Shown in pieces: positions 7,597-16,404 of a DNA stretch of 64,000 bases (position 1 is the stretch's first letter; the number at the start of each line of letters is the position of its first letter). The position numbers were made by a program, and so were the translations under genes. The notes beneath the pieces are model-generated. The model saw nothing but the letters and a program-made list of their open reading frames with translations. It was not told the DNA's origin and did not search any database. Source of the stretch: Streptomyces sp. NRRL F-525 (GTDB lineage: Bacteria > Actinomycetota > Actinomycetes > Streptomycetales > Streptomycetaceae); NCBI RefSeq assembly GCF_000716605.1, contig NZ_JNXE01000010.1, positions 62,001-126,000 on the forward strand, written 5' to 3'.

Positions 7597-9251
7597 GCGC
7601 CGGCCCCCGTCCCCAACGCCAACCGGCGCTCCCTGCGCTCCCGTTGGAGCACCGGATCGGGCACGGGCACGGCGGCGATGAGCCGGCGCGTGTACGCGGT
7701 CTCCGGGTGCAGCAACGTGCTCATGGTCGGCCCCTGTTCCTCGACCCGTCCGCCCCGCATCACGACCACGCGCCCGGCGAACTGCTGCACCACGGCTAGA
7801 TCGTGCGAGACGAAGAGACAGGCGAACCCGAGCTCTCCCTGCAACTCGGCGATGACGTCCAGCACGGTCTGCTGCACACTCACGTCCAGCGCGCTCGTCG
7901 GCTCGTCCGCGACCAGCAGCCGCGGTTCGAGGACCAAGGCCCGAGCGAGGCTCACCCGCTGCCGCTGCCCACCGGACAGCTCACGCGGCCCACGCCGAGC
8001 CAACTCCCGTGGCAGCCGTACCAGTTCGAGAACCTCGGCGACCCGCTCCCGCCGCTCTACGGCACCCATCCCACGCCGGTGCACCCGCAACGGCTCGGCC
8101 ACACACTCCCCGACACTCATCCGCGCGTCCAGCGAGGCGACCGGATCCTGCAACACCACACCGACCCCGGCCAGCAGGGCCCGCCGTGCCCGCCCCCGCG
8201 CCTTGCGCAGATCGGCCCCGAAGAGCGAGACGCCCCCCGACTGCGGCGCGACCAGCCCAAGCGCCACCCGGGCGGCGGTCGACTTCCCCGACCCGGACTC
8301 CCCGACGAGCCCCACGGTCTCACCGGCCCGCACGGTCAGTGACACCTCATCCAGCGCCCGCACGGCCCGGGGCCCACGCCCGAACTGCACGCTGACATCC
8401 CGCAGTTCGACCACCGGAGCAGCAGTCTCGCCCCGCTCCCGTACGGCGCCACCCACCGGCTCACTCACCGCCAGCCGAGGCACAGCGGCCAACAACCGCC
8501 GCGTGTACTCATGCCTGGGCCGCAACAGCACATCCTCCACCGCCCCCGTCTCCACGACCTCCCCTTCCAGCATCACGGCGACCCGGTCGGCGAAGTCGGC
8601 GACGACCCCCATGTTGTGCGTGACCAGCAGCACTCCGGTTCCCGAGTCGACGGCCAACGCCCGCAGCAGATCCAGGATTTCGGCCTGCACGGTGACGTCC
8701 AGCGCGGTGGTCGGCTCGTCCGCGACCAGCAACCCGGGCGAGTTCGCGATGGCCATCGCGATGACAACCCGCTGCCGCTGCCCACCGGACAACTGGAACG
8801 GAAAGGCGGAGGCCCGCCGCTCAGGCTCGGGAATCCCGACCCTTCCCAACAACGCGACAGCCTCAGCGGCCGCCTCCTGCCGGGAGACGTCCCGGTGGTT
8901 CCGTACAACCTCCGCTATCTGCTTGCCGATCCGGGTCAGCGGATCCAGCGCGGTGGCCGGCTCCTGGAACACCATCGAGGCCGTACGCCCCCGCAACCGC
9001 GCGAGTTCGGCCTCACCGGCCCCCACGACATCCGTACCGCCGACCGAAACGCCCCCGGACGCAAGGGCGTTGCCCGGCAACAACCCAAGAGCGGCAAGCG
9101 CGACGGTCGACTTCCCGGACCCGGACTCACCGACGAGGGCAAGAGTCTCGCCGGGCTCGACCCGCAACGACACCCCACGCACGGCGGGCACATCACCGCT
9201 CTCGGTGGAGAAGGTGACACCCAGATTCTCTATCTCAAGGATGCTGTTCAT
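7593..9251 (-). CDS. Dipeptide/oligopeptide-type ABC transporter, fused double ATPase (DppD-DppF-like)
   Basis: A 552-residue protein with two complete ABC ATPase domains. The N-terminal one (about 1-260) has Walker A GESGSGKST, signature LSGGQRQRV and Walker B LLVADEPTTALD. The C-terminal one (about 285-540) repeats all three motifs (GESGSGKST, LSGGQRQRV, LLVADEPTSALD). A single fused ATPase replacing separate D and F subunits is common in actinobacterial peptide/nickel-type importers. It overlaps its permease and kinase neighbours by four bases on each side, so the operon is tightly coupled. Confidence 0.94.
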   Translation of the reverse strand: MNSILEIENLGVTFSTESGDVPAVRGVSLRVEPGETLALVGESGSGKSTVALAALGLLPGNALASGGVSVGGTDVVGAGEAELARLRGRTASMVFQEPATALDPLTRIGKQIAEVVRNHRDVSRQEAAAEAVALLGRVGIPEPERRASAFPFQLSGGQRQRVVIAMAIANSPGLLVADEPTTALDVTVQAEILDLLRALAVDSGTGVLLVTHNMGVVADFADRVAVMLEGEVVETGAVEDVLLRPRHEYTRRLLAAVPRLAVSEPVGGAVRERGETAAPVVELRDVSVQFGRGPRAVRALDEVSLTVRAGETVGLVGESGSGKSTAARVALGLVAPQSGGVSLFGADLRKARGRARRALLAGVGVVLQDPVASLDARMSVGECVAEPLRVHRRGMGAVERRERVAEVLELVRLPRELARRGPRELSGGQRQRVSLARALVLEPRLLVADEPTSALDVSVQQTVLDVIAELQGELGFACLFVSHDLAVVQQFAGRVVVMRGGRVEEQGPTMSTLLHPETAYTRRLIAAVPVPDPVLQRERRERRLALGTGAGA

Positions 9252-10126
9252 CCCCGTCCCTTCACGTCGAAGGCGTCACGAAGCCCGTCACCGACCGCGT
9301 TGAACGCGCACACGACGAGGATGATCGCGAGCCCCGGCGGCACGATCAGCCACCAGCGTCCCGAATAGGCGGCCGTCAGCCCGGCCGAGAGCATGCCGCC
9401 CCAGTCGGTCGACGGCGGCTGAACTCCCAGCCCCAGATAGGACACATAGGCGACGAGCAGAATCGCGTCGGCGACCTGGAAGGTGGCCGCGACGACGATG
9501 GTCGACACCGAGTTGGGCAGGATGTGCCGGGTGATGGCCCGACTGTGCGAACCCCCGATGGCCCGCAGGGTCAGCACATAGTCCCGGCTCTTCAAGGTCA
9601 ACGTCTCCGCCCGCACCAGCCGCGAAGGCACGAGCCAGGACACCAGCCCGAGAATCACGATCAACCCAGGCACGCCAGGCGTGGTGATGGCGGACACGAC
9701 CAGCAGGATGAACAGCGCCGGAATCGCGATCCCCGCATCGACAACCCGCATCATCACGGCATCGACCCACCCACCCGCATACCCGGCGACGGCCCCCCAC
9801 AGAGTCCCGATCACAGTGGCCAGCACCCCGGCGGCAAGCCCGACGAGCAACGACACCTTCCCGCCGTACATGAGCCGCCCCAACTCGTCATGCCCGACAG
9901 CGTCGGTACCGAGCCAATGCGCCCCACTGGGCCGGAGGTTGACCTGCGTGAGATCGGTATGGATCTGATCGGTGGAATACAAGAGGGGGCCGAGGAAGCA
10001 GAAAAGGAGAAAGAGGATCACGACCACGAGCCCGGCCACGGCGAGCCGATTGCGCGCGAAGCGCGCTATTAGGGGCGCGGGGAACTGCGCGACCAGCCCC
10101 CACCGACCGGCACTTTGAACACTCAC
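9248..10126 (-). CDS. Peptide-type ABC transporter permease (DppC-like) with repeat-derived N-terminus
   Basis: A 292-residue membrane protein of the DppC/OppC family. The first membrane helix is at about 30-50, followed by the HWLGTDAVGHDELGRLMYGG segment diagnostic of this family. Five more helices and the EAA-type loop LRAIGGSHSRAITRHILPNS follow. Residues 8-19 (RWGLVAQFPAPL) are translated from a copy of a dispersed repeat on the opposite strand (10070-10103). The normal family N-terminus begins only at about FARNRLA. Start ATG 10126 overlaps the upstream permease stop by four bases. Confidence 0.92.
   Translation of the reverse strand: MSVQSAGRWGLVAQFPAPLIARFARNRLAVAGLVVVILFLLFCFLGPLLYSTDQIHTDLTQVNLRPSGAHWLGTDAVGHDELGRLMYGGKVSLLVGLAAGVLATVIGTLWGAVAGYAGGWVDAVMMRVVDAGIAIPALFILLVVSAITTPGVPGLIVILGLVSWLVPSRLVRAETLTLKSRDYVLTLRAIGGSHSRAITRHILPNSVSTIVVAATFQVADAILLVAYVSYLGLGVQPPSTDWGGMLSAGLTAAYSGRWWLIVPPGLAIILVVCAFNAVGDGLRDAFDVKGRG
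10070..10103 (+). repeat. Dispersed repeat copy 1, inside the DppC-like permease gene
   Basis: This copy runs TAGGGGCGCGGGGAACTGCG, then CGACCAGCCCCCAC. It matches the copy at 14231-14264 base for base. Unlike the other copies it lies within a coding region, near the 5' end of the permease on the opposite strand. Such elements are common in Streptomyces genomes, usually intergenic (general knowledge). Confidence 0.85.
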
Positions 10127-11082
10127 GTCAGGCCCCCCTTCACCCGAGGATCCACGATCCGCTGGACGACGTCAGCGAGGAGCGTCCCCACGACCGTCGC
10201 GACGGAAATGACGAGCACACACCCGAGAAGCACCGGATAGTCCGAAGACTGAGCCGCACTCCAGAACAACAGCCCCATCCCCGGGTAGTTGAAGAGCTGC
10301 TCAACAACCAGCGCACCCCCGAACAGCACCGGCACGTAGTACCCCAACATCGCGATCACCGGCGTCAACGAGTTCCGGAACACGTGCTTGAAAAGAATCG
10401 CCCGCTGCCGAGAACCCCCCGCCCGAGCAGTCCGCACGTAGTCCTCGGACAGGTTCTCCAACGTCGAGGCCCGCATGTACCGACTGAACACGGCAACCAT
10501 GGAAGCCGCCCCGGTCACCACAGGCAGCACCAACGCAACGGGATCCGCGAAGACTTGAGCCACCGTGTCCCCCTGCGCCGCCTGCGAAGGAAACCACCGC
10601 AACACCTGCGTGAAGACCAGCACCAGCACAAGTCCCAGGAAATACACGGGAGTCGAGTAGGCGACGAAGCTCAAGGTCGTAATGACATAGTCGGCCGGCT
10701 TGTTACGCCGAACGGCCTGCCACATCCCCAGCGGAATCGCGAGCACCAGCCCAAGAACCGCGGACAGCACGGTCAACACCAGTGTCTTCGGCAGCCGTTG
10801 CTCGATGAGCCGGGACACCGCCTCGTTCAGCGTGTACGACGTCCCGAGGTCCCCGTGCAGCAACTGCCGCAAGTAGTACAGGTACTGCACGGGCAACGGC
10901 CGATCGAGCCCCTGGTCGTGGTTGAACAGCGTGATCTGCTGAGGCGTGGCCTGCGGCCCGAGGATCCCGCGCGCGGGACCCCCCGGCAGCGCGTGCAGCA
11001 GACCGAACACCACGACCGTCACGATGAGGATCACGACCAGCGCCTGCGCGATCCGCCGGGTCAGATACAGAAGGGTGTCCAT
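10123..11082 (-). CDS. Peptide-type ABC transporter permease (DppB-like)
   Basis: A 319-residue inner-membrane protein of the DppB/OppB family. The first helix is at about 10-30 (VVILIVTVVVFGLLHALPGG), and a large external loop contains LGTSYTLNEAVSRLI. Five further helices surround the cytoplasmic coupling loop YVRTARAGGSRQRAILFKHV. The order permease B, permease C, double ATPase, ROK kinase fits one operon read leftward, with the binding-protein gene only three bases upstream. Confidence 0.94.
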   Translation of the reverse strand: MDTLLYLTRRIAQALVVILIVTVVVFGLLHALPGGPARGILGPQATPQQITLFNHDQGLDRPLPVQYLYYLRQLLHGDLGTSYTLNEAVSRLIEQRLPKTLVLTVLSAVLGLVLAIPLGMWQAVRRNKPADYVITTLSFVAYSTPVYFLGLVLVLVFTQVLRWFPSQAAQGDTVAQVFADPVALVLPVVTGAASMVAVFSRYMRASTLENLSEDYVRTARAGGSRQRAILFKHVFRNSLTPVIAMLGYYVPVLFGGALVVEQLFNYPGMGLLFWSAAQSSDYPVLLGCVLVISVATVVGTLLADVVQRIVDPRVKGGLT

Positions 11083-11085
11083 ACC

Positions 11086-12843
11086 TCAGCTGGTCCACTT
11101 CCACTGGGCCGGGTGGAAGTTGGCGAGCGGGTCCTGGGTGAAGCCGCCGAGGCCGTTCTTGACGACGGAGATCTGGTAGTCCGGCTCGGGCAGCCAGATC
11201 ACCGGCAGATCCTTGGCGAGGGCCGCGCTGTAGTCCTGGATCTCCTGGGTCGAACTCGACGTCGTGGACGAGGAGATGAGCTTGTCGACCTCGGCGTTGG
11301 AGTAGTTGCCGAAGTTCGCGCCGCCCTTCGTCTGGAAGAGCGAGTCACCGGTCGGGAAGGCGGGGAAGTACCAACTGCCCGCCGTACCGAAGAAGGACAA
11401 CTGCCACTTGCAGATCGACTGCGAGGCCGTGCACTGCGGGGTCTGCGACAGCACCGAGTTGACCGGCGCGGTCTTGATGGAGAACTTGATGCCGGTCTTC
11501 GCGAGCGAGGACTGGATCGCGCTCATCATGTTGTCGGTCACCGTCGAACCGGACTGCGACAGCACCTGCATCTGGAACTTCGTCCCCTTGGCGACCCCGT
11601 CACCGCACTGCGCGGCACCCGTGCCCGGGCTGGTGCAGGTCATGACCCCGCCCTGCTCGCTCCAACCATGGCTGCTCAGCAGGGACTTGGCAGCCGAGGT
11701 CGAGAAGGGATACGGGTTGGACTTCTGCGTGGCCGACAGGAACGACGACGTCTGCGCCTGCGGGATCGGCCCGTATCCCGGCACCGCCGTGCCGTTGAAG
11801 ATGACCTTCGCCAGCGTGCTCTGATCGATGGACTTCTGCACGGCCTGCCGGGCGTAGAGCTGCTTGAACACGGCACCCATGGAAGGGTTGTCGAAGTTGT
11901 ACGGCATGTAGGTGATCGCCCAGCCCGACCACGGCTTCACCGTGTAGCCCTGCGCGGTGAAGCTCGCCTTCTGGTCGAGGTCGGTCGCCTCGATGTAGCC
12001 GTAGTCGACGCTCCCGGACCGCAGCGCGTTCTTCTCCGCGTCCGCCGTCGTGAAGGGGAGGAGGTTCACGGTGGGGATGCCGGGCTTCTCGCCGCCGTCG
12101 TACTTCGCGTTGGCGGTCAGGACGACCTTGCCGGCCGTGGAGAAGGACTTCACGGTGTACGGGCCGCTGACCGTCTTCCACAGGGCGTTCGTCGCGTAAC
12201 CGCTGATGTTCTTGGCCGCGTTGTTGAGGTACGTCCAGTCCTTCTTGGCGTCCCCGGCCTTGTCCCAGACGTGCTGGGGGAGCGGGGTGATGGAACTCAG
12301 CTCATTGGCCAGCATCCACTGTGGGTTGTAGGCCTTGTCGAAGGTGATCGTGAAGTGACTGGCGTCCACGGTCTTGAAGGAAGTCCAGTTGTCCGGTGCC
12401 TTGCCCGGGTTGTAGCCCGCCCACTGCGCCTTGTTCGCCTTGATGAGGTCGAACCAGAACTTCACGTCGGCGGAGGTGACCGGCTTCCCGTCGCTCCAGT
12501 GCCGGTCGCCGAGGGTGATCGTGACGCTCTTGTTGTCGGCCGCGAAGTCGGCGGCGGTCGCCACCGAGCCCTTCTTGTTCCAGCCCATGGTCCCGGTCGA
12601 GCCGTCGTAGGCGATCAGCGGCTCCCACAGCGAGTTCGCGATGGAGATGTTGTTGGTGTTGAGGTGGGCCGCGGTGCCGATCGGGAGGATCCAGTTCGGG
12701 GTGAAGTTCGCGGGCAGCGCGTAGTTGATCGAGTCGTGCGACCCGGACGACGACGTGCCGCTCGACCCGGAACAGCCCGCGAGCAGCAGCGAGGCCGTGG
12801 TCAGGGAGGCACCGGCGAGGAGTCTCGAGCGAACAGGGGACAT
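11086..12843 (-). CDS. Peptide-type ABC transporter substrate-binding lipoprotein (SBP_bac_5, DppA-like)
   Basis: A 585-residue lipoprotein with lipobox LLAGC (cysteine 24) followed by a Ser/Gly linker. The mature domain belongs to the family 5 extracellular solute-binding proteins: VKFWFDLIKANKAQ, LSSITPLPQHVWDK and a C-terminal LPVIWLPEPDYQI segment. It captures a peptide-like ligand and hands it to the DppBC-like pore. The ATG at 12843 has GAGGAG four bases upstream; an in-frame ORF reaching 13704 antisense to the ROK repressor is not real. It is the first gene of the operon and faces the ROK repressor across a 181-base divergent promoter region. Confidence 0.93.
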   Translation of the reverse strand: MSPVRSRLLAGASLTTASLLLAGCSGSSGTSSSGSHDSINYALPANFTPNWILPIGTAAHLNTNNISIANSLWEPLIAYDGSTGTMGWNKKGSVATAADFAADNKSVTITLGDRHWSDGKPVTSADVKFWFDLIKANKAQWAGYNPGKAPDNWTSFKTVDASHFTITFDKAYNPQWMLANELSSITPLPQHVWDKAGDAKKDWTYLNNAAKNISGYATNALWKTVSGPYTVKSFSTAGKVVLTANAKYDGGEKPGIPTVNLLPFTTADAEKNALRSGSVDYGYIEATDLDQKASFTAQGYTVKPWSGWAITYMPYNFDNPSMGAVFKQLYARQAVQKSIDQSTLAKVIFNGTAVPGYGPIPQAQTSSFLSATQKSNPYPFSTSAAKSLLSSHGWSEQGGVMTCTSPGTGAAQCGDGVAKGTKFQMQVLSQSGSTVTDNMMSAIQSSLAKTGIKFSIKTAPVNSVLSQTPQCTASQSICKWQLSFFGTAGSWYFPAFPTGDSLFQTKGGANFGNYSNAEVDKLISSSTTSSSTQEIQDYSAALAKDLPVIWLPEPDYQISVVKNGLGGFTQDPLANFHPAQWKWTS

Positions 12844-12907
12844 GGTTCTCCTCGGAAAAAGAGGGGCGGAGGCGGGAGTGAGGACAGTCAACGACCCCTG
12901 GTGTCGA

Positions 12908-12942
12908 AGAAACAGGCGTGCCGCTGTAAAAAGCCTGTTTCT
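12908..12942. promoter_or_regulatory. Inverted repeat in the divergent transporter/ROK promoter region, probable repressor operator
   Basis: Perfect 10-base arms AGAAACAGGC (12908-12917) and GCCTGTTTCT (12933-12942) are separated by 15 bases, so the half-site centres are 25 bases apart. It lies in an AT-rich patch 65 bases upstream of the transporter start and 83 bases before the ROK start. Two copies of CTGAAAAAAG also flank the ROK start (around 12950 and 13028). The likely reader is the adjacent ROK regulator (inference). Confidence 0.6.
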
Positions 12943-13024
12943 GCTGTTCTGAAAAAAGGTGAGAGGGCATGTGGGTGACTTACGCTCGTCGCCTCGATCA
13001 CCCGATCCGGAAGTAACTTCCTTC

Positions 13025-14224
13025 ATGCCTGAAAAAAGTGCGCACCGCCGGAAGAGCACCTCGGGCGTCTCCTCACTGGCCGAGCACGTCCTCGAACTCC
13101 TCGCCTCCGGGCAGGCCGCCACCCGCACCGAACTCGCCGAACTGCTCGGCGCCGCGCCCTCGACGATCTCCCTCGCCGTGGGCCAGCTGGTGTCCCTGGG
13201 CCTGGTCGCCGAGCACGGCACGCGTTCCTCCACCGGCGGCCGCCCGCGCAAGGTGCTCCGGCTGGGCGGCAGCGACGGGTTCGCGGTCGCGGCCGAGCTG
13301 GGCGGCAAGCACGCGCACGTCGGGGTCGTACTCCCCGGCGGAGGCCTGACCGACGTCTCGACCGTGCCCTTCCCCACGGCGGACGGCCCCGAGGCCGCGC
13401 TGCCGGGCCTCGCCGAGACACTCACCGCGCTCGCCGAACGGCACGGGCGCGAACGGCTCCGAGGCGTGGGCCTGTGCCTGCCCGGCCCGGTCGACATCGC
13501 CTCCGGGACCGTCACCCTGCCCGCCCGGATGCCCGGCTGGAACAAGTTCCCCATCCGCGACTGGCTCGCCGACCGCTTCGAGGTCCCGGCCGCCGTCGAG
13601 AACGACGCCAACTGCATGGCCGTGGGCGAACACACCGTCCAGCCCGCGGAGCGCCGCCAGTCGATCATGGTCAAGGTCGGCACCGGCATCGGCGCGGGCG
13701 TCATCGCCGACGGCCGCCTCTACCGCGGCGGCACGGGCGCGGCAGGCGAGATCACCCACGTCCGCGTCGAGGCAGCCCAGGACACCCCCTGCTCCTGCGG
13801 CAACACCGGCTGCCTGGAGACCGTCGCGTCAGGCGCCGCCCTGGTCCGCATCCTGCAGGGCCACGGCCTCGCCGTGACCTCCACCGAAGACGTCGTCCAA
13901 CTCGCCACCGACGCCCACCCCGAAACAACCCGAGCAGTCCGCCAGGCCGGCCGCTACCTCGGCCAGGTCCTCGCAGCCAACGTCAACTTCTTCAACCCCG
14001 ACGCGGTGTATCTGGGCGGCATCCTCTCCACCCTGGAACCCTTCGTAGCAGCAGTACGCAGCCAGCTCTACGAGGGCTGCCACCCCCTGGTCACCGAACA
14101 CCTGGCGATCGAGCGAGCAAGCCTGGGCGCGGACGCGGGCCTGGTGGGCGCAGGCCAGTTCGCCCTACAGAGGGCTTTGGCGCAAGCACTCCAAACGGTC
14201 ACAGATCAATCAGGGGCGAGGTGA
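13025..14224 (+). CDS. ROK family transcriptional regulator (NagC/Mlc-like)
   Basis: A 399-residue protein with a winged helix-turn-helix (about 18-70: EHVLELLASGQAATRTELAE, then STISLAVGQLVSLGL and a GGRPRKVL wing) joined to a full ROK domain. The ROK part has LPGPVDIASGTV, VENDANCMAVGEH, VKVGTGIGAGVIADGRLYRG and a zinc motif CSCGNTGCLE. It probably represses the divergent transporter-kinase operon and is released by a sugar or sugar phosphate ligand. An in-frame extension to 12959 is unlikely; the ATG at 13025 begins just after a GGAAG-containing small palindrome. Its DNA-binding target is inferred from position only. Confidence 0.9.
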   Translation: MPEKSAHRRKSTSGVSSLAEHVLELLASGQAATRTELAELLGAAPSTISLAVGQLVSLGLVAEHGTRSSTGGRPRKVLRLGGSDGFAVAAELGGKHAHVGVVLPGGGLTDVSTVPFPTADGPEAALPGLAETLTALAERHGRERLRGVGLCLPGPVDIASGTVTLPARMPGWNKFPIRDWLADRFEVPAAVENDANCMAVGEHTVQPAERRQSIMVKVGTGIGAGVIADGRLYRGGTGAAGEITHVRVEAAQDTPCSCGNTGCLETVASGAALVRILQGHGLAVTSTEDVVQLATDAHPETTRAVRQAGRYLGQVLAANVNFFNPDAVYLGGILSTLEPFVAAVRSQLYEGCHPLVTEHLAIERASLGADAGLVGAGQFALQRALAQALQTVTDQSGAR

Positions 14225-14230
14225 CACCCC

Positions 14231-14264
14231 TAGGGGCGCGGGGAACTGCGCGACCAGCCCCCAC
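14231..14264 (+). repeat. Dispersed repeat copy 2
   Basis: An exact 34-base match to copy 1 (TAGGGGCGCGGGGAACTGCG plus CGACCAGCCCCCAC), placed seven bases after the ROK regulator stop and 34 bases before the M81 gene. This is the usual 3'-intergenic position for this element. It may pair internally (CGCGGGG with CCCC), but no stable terminator is obvious. Confidence 0.85.
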
Positions 14265-14297
14265 GCACCCGCAGACAACACACGACTTGGAGAACCC

Positions 14298-15806
14298 ATG
14301 CCTTCACCCCGCCCCACCATCGCCATCGCAGGCCTGGGCATCGAATCCTCAACCTTCTCCCCAGCCCGCACAGAAGCCCCCGCCTTCCACCCCCAACAAG
14401 GCCCCGAAGTCCTCACCCGCTACCCCTTCCTGGCCCCCGGCACCCCGTTGAGGGAAGCCGCAGACTGGCAAGGCGCCCTCGTCGGCAAGGCCCTCCCCGG
14501 CGGCACCGTAACGGCCACCGCCTTCACCGAACTCACCGACGAACTCATCACCCGCCTAAGCGAGTTGGGCCCCGTAGACGGCCTCTGGTACGACATCCAC
14601 GGCGCGATGACAGTAGAGGGCATGGACGACGCCGAAGCCCAACTCCTCGCCCGCATCAGGGAAACCGTGGGACCGAACACCCTGATCTCGACCTCCATGG
14701 ACCTCCACGGCAACGTCTCCCGCGACCTGGTCCACCAGAGCGACCTGATCACCTGCTACCGCATGGCCCCGCACGAGGACGCCATGGACACCAAGGAACG
14801 CGCAGCCCGCAACCTCGTAGCCCTCCTGACCAGCGGCGCCCCGCGCCCGGTCAAGGCCTGGATCCCGGTCCCCGTACTGCTCGCAGGCGAACAGACCTCC
14901 ACCCGCATCGAACCGGCGAAGAGCGTCTACGCGGCCGTAGAAAAGGTAGAGGCAACCGAGGGAGTCACAGACGCGGCGATCTGGGTCGGCTACGCCTGGG
15001 CGGACGAGCCCCGCAACCGTGCCGCAGTCGTCGTAACCGGCCAGTCAGCCGCCCAAGTCACCGCAGGAGCCGAACAGTTGGCGCGCGGCTTCTGGGAGGC
15101 AAGGCACGACTTCGAGTTCGTAGCCCCGACCGGCACCCTGACCGACTGCCTGGACGAGGCCCTGGCCTCCACCGCCCGCCCCTACTTCATCAGCGACACC
15201 GGCGACAACCCAACGGCCGGCGGCGCGGGCGACGTCACCTGGGGCCTCCAACAGGTCCTGGAACGCCCGGAGTTCAAGGAAGAGAGCGGCCCCACGGTCA
15301 TCTACGCGTCGCTCCCCGGCCCGACCGCCGTAGCCACCGCCGTAGAAGCCGGTGTAGGCGCCACCGTCACCGTCACAGCGGGCGCCGAGGTCGACGACCG
15401 CCACGCAAGTCCCCTCACCCTCACCGGAGTTGTCCACTCGATCCGGCACGGCGACCGGGACGCCGAGACCGAGGTCGTCCTCAGGGTCGGCAGCGTGCAC
15501 GTCATCCTGACCCGGCTCCGGAAGCCGTACCACCACGAACACGACTTCACCGACCTGGAGTTGGACCCGCGTAACGCGGACCTCGTGCTCGTCAAGATCG
15601 GCTATCTCGAACCCGAACTCTTCGCGATGGCCGCCGACTGGAAGATGGCCCTCACCCCGGGCGGGGTCGACCAGGACCTGACCCGGCTCGGCCATCACCG
15701 CATCCGGCGGCCCCTGTTCCCCTTCGACCGGGACATGCCCGACCCGGACCTCACGGCCCGGGTCATCAGCCCCTCCGACGAACCGCTCAGCGGGGCGGAC
15801 GAGTGA
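14298..15806 (+). CDS. M81 family metallopeptidase (MlrC/microcystinase-like)
   Basis: A 502-residue protein matching the M81/MlrC family over its whole length. The N-terminal part has IAIAGLGIESSTFSP, then the metal-site segments WYDIHGAMTVEG and STSMDLHGNVS, followed by ITCYRMAPHEDAMDTKERAA. The second half has FISDTGDNPTAGGAGDVTW and ends with the family's C-terminal domain. MlrC degrades linear peptide products of microcystin. In Streptomyces the natural substrate is unknown, but linkage with a peptide-type importer suggests hydrolysis of an unusual imported peptide (inference). It follows the ROK gene by 73 bases. Its 3' end overlaps the convergent conservon GTPase by 20 bases. Confidence 0.88.
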   Translation: MPSPRPTIAIAGLGIESSTFSPARTEAPAFHPQQGPEVLTRYPFLAPGTPLREAADWQGALVGKALPGGTVTATAFTELTDELITRLSELGPVDGLWYDIHGAMTVEGMDDAEAQLLARIRETVGPNTLISTSMDLHGNVSRDLVHQSDLITCYRMAPHEDAMDTKERAARNLVALLTSGAPRPVKAWIPVPVLLAGEQTSTRIEPAKSVYAAVEKVEATEGVTDAAIWVGYAWADEPRNRAAVVVTGQSAAQVTAGAEQLARGFWEARHDFEFVAPTGTLTDCLDEALASTARPYFISDTGDNPTAGGAGDVTWGLQQVLERPEFKEESGPTVIYASLPGPTAVATAVEAGVGATVTVTAGAEVDDRHASPLTLTGVVHSIRHGDRDAETEVVLRVGSVHVILTRLRKPYHHEHDFTDLELDPRNADLVLVKIGYLEPELFAMAADWKMALTPGGVDQDLTRLGHHRIRRPLFPFDRDMPDPDLTARVISPSDEPLSGADE

Positions 15807-16404
15807 GCTTGCCGCCCCCGCCGTCCTCGATGGCGGCGGCGATCAACTGGTCGAGCAGCGCGATCAGTACGTTCCGGCACGAGTCGCGCTCACGGGCGTC
15901 GCAGAGCAGCACGCGGACGTCCTCCGGGAGGGCCAGCGCCTCGCGCACCGCCTCCGCGGGGTAGGGGTGTTCGCCGTAGAAGCCGTTCACGCCCACCACG
16001 AACGGGATGCCACGGCGTTCGAAGAAGTCGACGGCCGCGAAGCTGGACTTCGGGCGGCGGACGTCGATGAGGACCACCGCGCCCAGCGCGCCTAGGGCCA
16101 GGTCGTTCCACATGAACCAGAAGCGCTGCTGGCCCGGGGTGCCGAACAGGTAGAGCACCAGGTCCTGGCCGATGGTGATGCGGCCGAAGTCCAGGGCCAC
16201 GGTGGTGGCCCGTTTCTCCTCGATGCCGTCGAGGTCGTCGACGGCGAGGCCCGCCACGGTGAGCGGTTCCTCGGTGCGCAGGGGCGCGATCTCGCTCACC
16301 GAACCGACCATGGTGGTCTTGCCGACGCCGAAGCCCCCCGCGATCAGGATCTTGACCGTCTCGGGCGGCGCGGGTGCCGGAGCGATGGTGTCAGAGCCGG
16401 CCAA
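15787..16404 (-). CDS. cvnD: Conservon GTPase (CvnD-type), second conservon
   Basis: A complete 205-residue small GTPase: Walker A GGFGVGKTTMVG, the switch region TTVALDFGRITI, YLFGTPGQQRFWFMW (the DxxGQ-like loop) and VLIDVRRPKSS. The start is a TTG at 16404 with GGAGGG close upstream, overlapping the DUF742 gene by 14 bases. The first conservon shows the same 14-base overlap, which supports both starts. The 3' end overlaps the convergent M81 gene. It probably acts at the membrane with its conservon partners. Confidence 0.92.
   Translation of the reverse strand: MAGSDTIAPAPAPPETVKILIAGGFGVGKTTMVGSVSEIAPLRTEEPLTVAGLAVDDLDGIEEKRATTVALDFGRITIGQDLVLYLFGTPGQQRFWFMWNDLALGALGAVVLIDVRRPKSSFAAVDFFERRGIPFVVGVNGFYGEHPYPAEAVREALALPEDVRVLLCDARERDSCRNVLIALLDQLIAAAIEDGGGGKLTRPPR

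Noticed and set aside
10070..10103. Insertion sequence
   Set aside because: The element is 34 bases with no transposase, terminal inverted repeats or target duplication; it is better described as a dispersed REP-like repeat.
10384..12978. 864-residue plus-strand ORF across the permease and binding-protein genes
   Set aside because: The minus-strand genes there have clear transporter motifs; the plus frame is a shadow rich in Arg, His and Gln with no domain.
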